NCBI GenBank assembly: GCA_038380435.1
Contig: JAWZYU010000024.1
Location: 50,988,613 to 51,052,612, forward strand
From: Ryuthela nishihirai
Taxonomy: Eukaryota > Arthropoda > Arachnida > Araneae > Heptathelidae
Length of the DNA stretch: 64,000 nucleotides
Direction of reading: 5' to 3'
Both the position numbers and the translations under genes were made by a program. The first letter of the stretch is position 1. Each line of letters begins with the position of its first letter. The notes under the pieces were generated by a model. That model saw only the letters and a list, made by a program, of their open reading frames with translations, was not told where the DNA came from and did not search any database. Below, one piece after another: positions 56,150-64,000 of this stretch.

Positions 56150-57560
56150 TCCAGTATCTATATTTTCTCCAACTGGCAAGATACGACGAGACATAAAAGC
56201 ATTGAAGACCACTCTCTACATTCTTGTCCATTAAAGAGCAGTGAATAATCAACATTTCTATTTGCATATTAAAGAACATTCCGAATAATCTTAATAATTG
56301 CGTCACATACACTTTTTGTTTACTTTCTGAACACTGAGTCTCGCAATTTGGCAATGTTTCCTAATGAACAGAAATAGCACTATTGTTTATATGAGTGGTA
56401 TATATGCGTCCTCCACCCATCCAATCAAAAACTGCATTCACTCGAGACGATCGTAATATTTCAGAGAGTCTATTGAATTAAGAAATAACCAAACTTCGGA
56501 TAATTCCAGTTAAATTGCTTCGTAATTTTAATCACTCGTAAAAATGCAAAATTTCTCTTACTTTAATGCAACTCCATTCAAATTTTGATTCCTCTTTCAA
56601 ATGGTAATTTTCCTGCGTTTTACTCCGATCCAAAGGCTTTATAAATTATTTATAAAATAATAAATTTGATTCGTTTTCTTCTCTACCTAAGCTTGCAGTT
56701 CTTTCCCGAGTAAATTCCATTCTTTGAAATTTTCTTGCTTGTTAAGCCTAGATATTAATGATTACCTTTTTCACGTTTTGCATTAATTACATTCTACTTA
56801 TGTCATTATTAAACATTACTTCTAAATTAATTTCATAAGAGTCAAAGCTCGTTGCCTCTTTAATTTAATGCGTTGTCGTTTCTCTCTAGAAAATCCCAAG
56901 GAAAAAAATACTTCGATTTGTTTTAAATTTTTTTCAGCTTTCGATGAAGTTAACTATATGATAAACAAGAAATGCAAGTTTCTGAAATACATCTTTGTTC
57001 CCTTTTCATTCGCCTTTTAATATTTCTTTAGCTTAAAGTGGATTAATAAGAGACAGATTTCGCATCGATTAGTAATACTTTGATGTTTTCCTCTGATGTT
57101 CGCAGAGGAAATGCAACATAATTATTCTTCCACTGAGGAATTCGTTCCCTTTTCATCTGCTCTCATGCAGATCATGAATCGTTCAATTAGGAGCAATCTG
57201 CAATTCAAATTTTGCGTTGCACACAGAAACCAACCCTTTGTAAACGTTACCATTAATCAAAACATCGGATGCTTCTTCAATTCAGGACACGGTCTACTGA
57301 AACATAATTTAAGTCATCAAAGTATTTATGAAGTATTTCAATAATAACGAAAATATCATAAATATTAGTGGCATTTCTGTAATTGAAATAATGAAGTTCT
57401 ACTTTAAAATTTCTATAAACATTTAAAATACTGGTAGATTCGTTTAAAATTTTTATTTTGTTAAAAATATGAATATTTGAGCAAAATCAAACAATTAAAA
57501 TACTTATTCTGCCTTTTGACCAATACCTTTTTAAAGTTTTGTATCTCAACCATTTTTAAT
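56150..57560. other. AT-rich stretch
   Basis: No repeat recognised. An 82-codon plus frame at 57096-57344 follows TGATGTTCGCAG, which could be a splice acceptor, but the protein is unrecognised; not called. Confidence 0.35.
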
Positions 57561-57573
57561 CACATCGACCTCA

Positions 57574-57962
57574 GGGCGGGGGTTTCTCAGTCAGTAGCGC
57601 ACCAGGCTCGTAATCTGTATTTCCCAGGTTCGAGCCCCAGCTGGGTCAGCGTTGAGATTTATCTCCGCAAAACTCCCCGCCCTGCCCACGGTCAGTAGGG
57701 GACACCCGATGGACTTGGAAAGGCCGCCATCCGTCAGATGGGACGTTAAGCCGTGGCTCCGTGTATGGGAGAGTCATACCCTGTTCACGTTAAAGAACAC
57801 GCTGTATGGTCTTGACGGGAGGCTACCATCTGTCTCCCAACAGCTGTTCCAGTGGATCCCCTCCCCCAACCTTCTCTGAGCCTTTGGGGTCCTTGTAACC
57901 TGGCCATTTAGCCCATGGTGTGCAAAAAAAGTGCCGTTCAGAGGTAAAACAATCCAACACAT
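57574..57962 (+). mobile_element. SINE-A, full length, TSD ATCGACCTCA
   Basis: Ten-bp duplications at 57564-57573 and 57963-57972. The A box reads GTTTCTCAGTCAG, a pol III-damaging change if correct; the B box GGTTCGAGCCC is intact. Confidence 0.93.
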
Positions 57963-58152
57963 ATCGACCTCAAATTTTGCACATAGGCGCTCATCATGGT
58001 CCGTATAACAAACCATACATAAATTTTGTGTCCACTCACAGTAGAAGGTCTTATTCCAGAACTCTCAGTTTTTCATAAATAATCGAAAGGAGGAAAAACA
58101 AACAGAATATAGTTCCTCTTATAAATGATCACAGAATATTTACATGGAGCAT

Positions 58153-58250
58153 TGAGTTTAGAGAACTTTTCAGTGATGGTAATGTGATAGATTTAGAAGG
58201 TTACAGATTTCGAATAAAGTTTAAATGAAGCAAAAAATCATGCCCGTTTC
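58153..58250. repeat. Dispersed repeat, copy 2
   Basis: Counterpart of 5785-5880: CATTGAGTTTAGAGAACTTTT, GTGATAGATTTAGAAGG, TTACAGATTTCGAATA. Confidence 0.5.
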
Positions 58251-58344
58251 AAAGGGATAAATATGCTATATTGCACATCAGTATTCTACTCTTATTAACA
58301 TATAGTCAGTGAATGATTTATTAGAATTATTTCCGAGTTAAAGA

Positions 58345-58735
58345 GGCCGAGGTGGCTCAGTCGGTAGCGCGCTAGACTCATCATCTTCAGTTGCCAGGTT
58401 CGAGTCCCTCTAGCAGAGTGTTGAGATTTATCTCCGCAAAACTCCCCAGACGTACTTCCTTCAGTAGGGGGATACCGATAGACTTGTAACGAATGCCTTC
58501 CGTCGGATGGGATATATATATATATAACCGTGGTCCGTGTGCTAGAAAAGCCTCACTCGTGCATGTTAAAGAACACGCATGATGACCTTGACGGGAGGCT
58601 ACCATCTGTCTCCCAACAGCTGTTCCAGTGGGTCCCCTCCCTCAACCTTCTCTGAGCCTTCGGGGTCCTTGTGGCTTGGCTATTTAGCACATGGTGTGCG
58701 AAAAAGTGCTGCTCAGAGGTAAAACAAGCCAACCT
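58345..58735 (+). mobile_element. SINE-A, full length, with TA expansion
   Basis: A box TGGCTCAGTCGG and B box GGTTCGAGTCC intact. The conserved word GACGTTAAGCC is replaced by GATATATATATATATAACC (58509-58527). Confidence 0.9.
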
Positions 58736-58739
58736 ACCA

Positions 58740-58990
58740 GGTATACGTGCCTTACAAGTCTACGTGCCCACCAAGTCTACGCTCAGAGATAACCCAACGC
58801 ATGTTAAGTCAATAAAGGGACAAATGTTATGTTCTGTAGCTTCCTAAATAAGCTTTTTATGAAAAAACATGACTGAAAGATAATAAAAATCTCAATCATA
58901 ATTATCGAAATCTCGAATTTGAAAAAAAAATCGTGCCTTATAAGTCTACATGACCACCAAATCTACGTGCCTTACAAGATATAGAAATGA
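58740..58990. repeat. Short tandem phrases and a decayed MITE arm
   Basis: TACGTGCCTTACAAGTCTACG and TGCCCACCAAGTCTACG recur at 58741-58780 and 58940-58980. In between, 58803-58930 resembles the left arm of the long inverted-repeat MITE (AATAAGCTTTTTATGAAAAA, AAAATCTCAATCATAATTA). Confidence 0.5.
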
Positions 58991-59700
58991 GAACTCGGAA
59001 AATCCAGCTGCATCTGGATTTCATAATAAAAACTCGAAATTTGATAAAGAAAAGTATTGCAATCAAACCCACGACTCGAAAATTCAGATATACAAAACCA
59101 GAATAGAGTATCTCAGTAGCTAAGTACTCAGCAAAGAATTAAAATCCAATATCTACCAGTTAAATAATTTATTTAAGAGACTAAAGATGGAAAATTGAAA
59201 AAAAAAATTAAATTCCTTTATTTGCACTTTAGAAGAGGTTTTCTTCACCTTACCCATCCCTTTAATCGTTTCCTAGTAACAAAGAAAGCGAAAATACAGC
59301 GAAGAAGTCATCTTTGAGGAGCGGGGATTGTCAGCAGCTGCACCGTCCTTAATCGCCGTTGTGCAAATAGACTCAAGTGACAGAGCCATCGCGTTTACCT
59401 TTGTTCGTAGCGCGGTGCAGAGGTCATCAGTGAAACTGCAAGCAGAGCTTGTTTTCGAGCCTTTCATCTTTCCTGCGGTTCTTCCTCCATTTATCAACTC
59501 CTAGCATAGAATGGAAAGATTCCTCAAACGGTAAAACAGTCTCGAAAGAATTACTTTCCACTGAGAGAGAAATAGTAAATAGCAGTTAAAAAATTAAATT
59601 AGTGCTTATAAGAGAGTCTATAAAAATTTAACTAAAGTAAATGATCTATAAACAGTATGTCAATAAATTAGTGCTGTTGTTTCTACCAGTAAATTCGATA
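58990..59700. other. Unassigned stretch
   Basis: 59260-59510 is less AT-rich. A 74-codon minus frame (59273-59497) has an internal AAAGGTAAAC that could be a donor site. Nothing recognised. Confidence 0.3.
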
Positions 59701-59704
59701 TATA

Positions 59705-61180
59705 CAGGGTGTTATAAAACTCTCTATGCAAATTTCAATGGGAGATAGGAAACACTAGACAAACCTTTTTCGTCGATGAATGTATGTCTGCTGACGTTAA
59801 CCCTTCTGTGCTAGAGGGCGCTGACAGAAATATAGATGGAGCTGGTACATAAATGAATGGAAACAAATGTGATCAACATGTTTATTTAAAGTAGGTGCTC
59901 AAAATTGCGACCGGCAAGAGCATTGCATGCATGACAGCGTCGAAGCATTGATTGCCGTATATGTTGAAAGATTCCTGGAATTTCGCGAACAGTTGCAGCG
60001 GCGAGCGATGCTTGCGACGAGGTCTTCATCTGAGTCAATGGGAGTCTCGTATACGAGGTTCTTCATGTGTCCCCAGAGGAAGAAATCGATACATGTTAAA
60101 TCGGGCGGTCTTGGTGGCCAGGCGACGGGTCCACCCCAGCCTCTCCATCGGCCCCAATAGTGGCGTTCTGATAATCCCGCACATCATTGCTGAAGTATGC
60201 TGGCGCCCGTCGTGTTGAAACCACATTCGTCTCTGAATAGCCACGGGAACATCTTCCAGAAGTCCTGACAGCGTTTCATCAAGAAATACCCGATAAATCT
60301 GCCCTTTGAGTCGGGGAGGCAGCAGGTATGGCCCAATCAAAATGTCATGGACGATACCCGCCCAAACATTAACGGCGAACCGTTGTTGATGACCATGCAC
60401 CATTGTAGCATGTGGATTTTCGTGTGCCCAAATGCGAAAATTGTGCACATTAAACCTCACGTGTGAAAGAGGACTCATCTAAGAAGAACATATGAGCCGG
60501 AAAATCATGCTGCACTGCGATCTGCTACAGAAACCAGCGCACGAATTTCACACGAAGAGGGTAATCCTGAGGTTGCAATGTCTCGACTCTCTGACGATGA
60601 AACGGATGTAACTGCTGATCGTGCAACACTCTCCACACGAGGGCGTGGTTCATACAGAGGCTATGTGCAACAGCTCGCGTGCTTTGTGCCTGGATAGTCC
60701 TCAATCCGCCGTAGGATCTCTTCTTCCATGTTAGGATTGCGCATGGTTCTCTCCCGACTAGTGTCATGCATGTTTGCATGGAATGTTCCAGTTTCTTGCA
60801 GTTGCCGGTGCAAACGCGCAAATGTTTGGTGGTTTGGCACACGTCTGTTTGGGAAGCGCTCTCGGTACAACCTCACAGCGGCTCTTCCGTTTTCTCCGTT
60901 TCCATTGGCAACCCCATACGCCAGATGCATGTCAGTCATCTCAGCAGTCGTGAAACACTCCATGTTATACGTAATGTGTCTGATTTACGAATGCCGACGA
61001 CAAACACAAGTCCGTTCTCCGTTCCCACTTCGCTCCTCTAGCCAATTGCAACGCCGCCAAACAGCACCCTCTAGCACCGAAGAATTACGTCAGCAGACAT
61101 ACACTCATAGACGAAAAAGGTTTGCGTTGGTGTTCTCTATCTCCCATTGAAATTTGTACAGAGAGTTTTGAAACACCCTG
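59705..61180 (-). mobile_element. Mariner-type DNA transposon, complete ends
   Basis: Bounded by TA on both sides with terminal inverted repeats of about 120 bp: CAGGGTGTTATAAAACTCTC at the left matches the inverted CAGGGTGTTTCAAAACTCTC at the right, and the similarity extends to GTATGTCTGCTGACGT and GCTAGAGGG. Total 1476 bp. No SINE interrupts it. Confidence 0.9.
60035..60963 (-). pseudogene. Mariner-type (DUF4817-like) transposase, frameshifted
   Basis: 60963-60661 starts M-E-C-F-T-T-A-E-M and gives the DNA-binding helices (A-A-V-R-L-Y-R-E-R-F-P-N-R-R, then T-F-A-R-L-H-R-Q-L-Q-E-T-G-T-F). The middle continues in another frame (60842-60525). After a stop, F-F-L-D-E-S-S-F contains the first catalytic Asp. 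60478-60035 gives W-A-H-E-N-P-H, F-A-V-N-V-W-A-G-I and W-F-Q-H-D-G with the second Asp. The third Asp lies in P-P-D-L-T, followed by I-D-F-F-L-W-G, again in a different frame (about 60110-60060). Spacing between second and third Asp is about 37 residues if the frames are followed. All three Asp codons exist but at least three frame changes and one stop kill the gene. Confidence 0.85.
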
Positions 61181-61189
61181 TACACTTTC

Positions 61190-61490
61190 CTTATTGTTAC
61201 TCTTAGAAACACCTATGCACTTTTCTAGATGTCTAGTTCTAAATTCCAACGACATCATCTTATTGTTTTATCGACTTTTATCTGTTTCTTCATCGTATCC
61301 TAACTATTTTTATATGAAATGCTAATTATAACGACATAAACTGGCAATTTTATGATCATGGATTTCTAAGAGGATGTCCATACACTTTTTGTGATCTTAC
61401 TCTGAGAATTTACCGCTATCTCTAGAAGAAAGGTAAATTATTATATTAGTTCGGATAGAAGTAGATGAAGGTACTGGTTATAACTTCAAC
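61190..61490. other. Unassigned stretch
   Basis: No recognised features. CACTTTTCTAGATGTC and CACTTTTTGTGATC type phrases at 61217 and 61383 are weakly repetitive. Confidence 0.3.
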
Positions 61491-61496
61491 GTTTCT

Positions 61497-61849
61497 GAGG
61501 CGTGATTTGGCTCAGAAGGTTGAGCGCCGGTCTTGCAATTTGTAGTTCCCAGGTTCAACCCCCATCCTGCCTTTATCACAAAAGGAACCCAGATGGGCTT
61601 TGAAAGGCTGCCTTCCGTTGGATGGTACGTTAAACTGAAGCCCCGTTTGCAGGAAATCCATACTTGTGTGCGTTAAAAACATGCTGGATGGCCTTGACGG
61701 GAGGCTTTCATCTGTCTCTTAATAACTGTCCAGTGGATCCCCTTCCCCAACTTTCTGAGCCATTGGGGTCCTTGTGACCTGTCGGTTTAGATTCCTATAT
61801 GCAAAAAAAGTGCCGCTCAGAGGCAAAAACAAATCTACCCAACCCATCA
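61497..61849 (+). mobile_element. SINE-A, full length, diverged
   Basis: Head TTTGGCTCAGAAGGTTGAGC and B box GGTTCAACCCC are altered. The body is shortened after the B box. The tail GCCGCTCAGAGGCAAAAAC is clear. Confidence 0.8.
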
Positions 61850-61950
61850 CTTTTTTCAGTTGTACCATCGTTGACTCCTAATTGCATTTTCATCTACCCA
61901 ACCCATCACTTTTTTCAGTTGTACCATCGTTGACTCCTAATTGCATTTTC
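61833..61950. repeat. 59-bp tandem duplication at the SINE-A tail
   Basis: Two identical 59-bp units starting ATCTACCCAACCCATCAC; the second begins at 61892. The unit joins the SINE tail to TTGCATTTTCATC of the following minisatellite. Confidence 0.9.
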
Positions 61951-63060
61951 ATCGAATCTCAGTTGCATCTGATCTTCTCCTGCCTGGACTCTCATGAACT
62001 TCTAGTTGCACTAGTTCACAGCTTCAAGTCCCGCCTACACCACCGATGAGATTTATCTCCACCAAAACTCCCTGCCCTATCCTCGGTCAGTAGGGAACAC
62101 CGGTGAGCTTGAAAAGGCCACCGTACTTCGGATGGGATGTTAAGCCGTGGTCCCGTATGGGCAGTGCCATATCCTGTGCATGCTAAAGAACACACTGGAT
62201 TGCCTTGACGGGAGGTCTCCTAACAACTCTGCAGTGGATTCCCTCCAACCTTCTCTAAGACCTCGGGGTCCTTGTGACCTGGCATTTAGCCCAATGTGTG
62301 TAAAAAAAGTTCCGCTCAGAGGTAAAACAATCCAACCCAACCTAGTTGCACCTTCAGCGACTCTTAAACTTCTACTGCTCTTAATCGTATTTTCATGGAC
62401 TCTTAGTTATGATTTCATTAATATCTAGTTGTATCTTAATTAAATAGTTTTACCAAGTTCCATTCGTAATATTTTCTCCACAAATTTACAATTCCATATC
62501 GATTGCTAGTTGTACCTTCCTAAACTGCTAATTCTATTTTCTTCCACTCGCAATTATACCAGCATAGATACTTAACTGTACTTCATAGAGTAAATAGCAA
62601 AAGTTTTTTCAGCGACACCAAGTTATTATTTCCTAGACTCCTAACTTTATCTTCGTAGACTCCCAATTTCATCTACATCAGCTCTGAATTGTACCTTTAT
62701 AGAATCCTAATTCTATCTACATCAGCTCTTAGTTAGGCCTTCATAGACTCGCAATTCTATCGATATCCATTCTTAGTTATTTCTTCGCAACATATTCAGG
62801 TGCGGCGCAACAACACTTGTGATTGCACTTGGCGGCACACTAGTAGACTCTAGTTGTACCTCATATCATTCCAATTCTATTCACGTAGACTCTTATTTGT
62901 ACCTTAACCGACTCCCATTTCTAACTGCATTGACTCTTAGTTTCACCTTCAAGAAACCTCAGTTCTATTACATCGACTCTTAGTTGTACCTTCACAGAAG
63001 TTTAATTCTATCTATATCGATTCTTAGTCGTACCTTCATACACTACTAGATTTGCCTTTC
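61950..63060. repeat. Degenerate minisatellite, interrupted by SINE-A
   Basis: Loose units of about 20 and 40 bp alternate between GACTCTTAGTTGTACCTTCA and GACTCCTAATTCTATCTACA variants, before and after the SINE-A at 62014-62339. Unit boundaries drift; at least 20 recognisable half-units. Confidence 0.8.
62014..62339 (+). mobile_element. SINE-A, 5'-truncated
   Basis: Starts about at the B box region (TTCAAGTCCCGCC) and runs to CAATCCAACCCAACC. The words CTAGTTGCAC on both sides may be a TSD, but the same word is frequent in the host minisatellite. Confidence 0.8.
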
Positions 63061-64000
63061 TCAAATGGAGTTGCTCCTATTTAAACTCATCATTTCTTAT
63101 CACCCACATAAATATAAAATGTTGAATTACTAAAATTTTCCACGGATACGACTTCAATGGAATTTTGAAACGATCACCGCTATTCCTTTTCTACGTTTGT
63201 TTAGGAAGAGAAAAAGCCTTAATCCATCGAGACCATAAATAATATATGTACGATGAATAAAGACAGCTGCGTTCCAAATAGCGTGTGCCGAGCCGTTAAA
63301 CTGCGACATTACGTGCAGCGGGCGCTGCGCATGTTTCTGTTTGGACAGTTGGCAGTTTCTGCCGACATCAAGAGCGTATTTATCACCTCTGCGTTACTTC
63401 TCTCCGATGCACACGAGCGTTTTGTAATAGGAAGCGAGACCGAAAGCTGACGCAAATAAAGCCGAGTTATGATCTTCTTCTCTTTGGGCAACTGGTAGCC
63501 AGGCAACGAGAGGAGCTGGAGGAGTTTCGTATATTTCCGCTCTGTTTGTGCGGTGGAGAAATCCGCCAGTTGCCCCTAGCAACGCAAGTACGAGGAAATA
63601 GGTAACGGCCAATCGAATGGTGAGAGGAACTATCACTGTCGCTGCCCGTAAGCGGAAGGAAGAATTACTTTCGTATTTTGCTTCTGGAAGCGATGAAATT
63701 GGTTATTATGCATTAAAAAATGTGCTTTTCTTTCCTAATCATCAGGTATATAATGTTATTTGGTTTAGAAGATGGAATCCTGATTCTATCATTAGTAAAT
63801 AATAGTTTTTTTTTTGTCACAGAATGTCATAAATGATTACGTTACTACCTTTTCATTCATTGTGTGCAAAATTTTTTCAAAACAAGGACTTAAAAGTGAG
63901 AATAATAAAGTAGAATAAGTAGTGCAAAGTTACTGAATTCTCGTCAATGCTTAAATATTTCAGGAGCGATTTTTATAGTTTCAAAATAAGATAAGTGGAG
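63061..64000. other. CpG-richer segment, possible promoter and first exon
   Basis: 63240-63660 is clearly more GC- and CpG-rich than its surroundings and contains GCGCTGCGCATGT, similar to an NRF-1 site. A plus frame opening at 63617 (M-V-R-G-T-I-T-V-A-A-R-K-R-K) reaches ATCATCAG followed by GTATATAATG, a possible donor, at 63745. No TATA box seen. The protein is unrecognised. Confidence 0.25.

Noticed and set aside
59273..59497. Exon with donor AAAGGTAAAC on the minus strand
   Set aside because: No acceptor and no recognisable protein; too weak to call.

Overview
The window looks like gene-poor, AT-rich arthropod DNA. A chelicerate, most likely a spider, is my best guess: the mix of Tc1/mariner elements, a jockey-like LINE and tRNA-derived SINEs fits, but the sequence alone does not prove it. 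There is no bacterial organisation: no long ORFs, no operons, no rRNA or tRNA genes. Most open frames of 60 to 140 codons are accidental or lie antisense inside repeats. The only host-gene evidence is two short candidate exons on the minus strand: 11076-11274, with consensus acceptor and donor, and a terminal-exon candidate at 16474-16523, with a stop codon and an AATAAA signal.

The window is shaped mainly by one tRNA-derived SINE, called SINE-A here. It is about 385-390 bp, with a Met/Thr-like tRNA head carrying pol III A and B boxes, a conserved body and a CAACCC-type tail. I count about 30 copies or fragments, at least 16 with target-site duplications (TSDs) of 10-13 bp. A second tRNA-derived family, SINE-B (about 200 bp with a T/A-rich tail), has six copies.

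Region by region. 0.8-2.6 kb: old SINE-A copies. 2.6-9.2 kb: AT-rich, with decayed repeats and one SINE-in-SINE insertion (6942-7489). 9.2-10.7 kb: mariner N-terminal fragments in inverted orientation, plus SINE-B and SINE-A. 12.5-16.1 kb: two adjacent Tc1-like elements, each broken by a young SINE-A, the second also by a hAT-like MITE. 17.7-19.3 kb: SINE-A, a near-perfect palindromic MITE and a solo LTR. 21.5-25.9 kb: rearranged SINE-A copies, a 0.57-kb inverted-repeat MITE and a hAT MITE. 28.4-30.9 kb: jockey-like LINE remains (reverse transcriptase and RNase H). 31-40 kb: AT-rich DNA with scattered SINEs. 42.1-43.3 kb: a third Tc1 remnant. 48.47-50.14 kb: a 14-copy 119-bp satellite with higher-order structure. 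53.3-56.1 kb: a second solo LTR and MITE copies, each hit by SINE-A. 59.7-61.2 kb: a full-length but frameshifted mariner-type element with about 120-bp terminal inverted repeats. 61.5-63.1 kb: SINE-A plus minisatellite. 63.2-63.7 kb: CpG-richer DNA that may be a promoter.

No gene set here works as a pathway. The interest lies in the mobile-element record: nested insertions with readable TSDs, a strand switch of young SINE-A copies near 45 kb, a SINE carrying 65 bp of extra 5' sequence, template-switch scars, and the satellite. I found no convincing undescribed defence or metabolic system.
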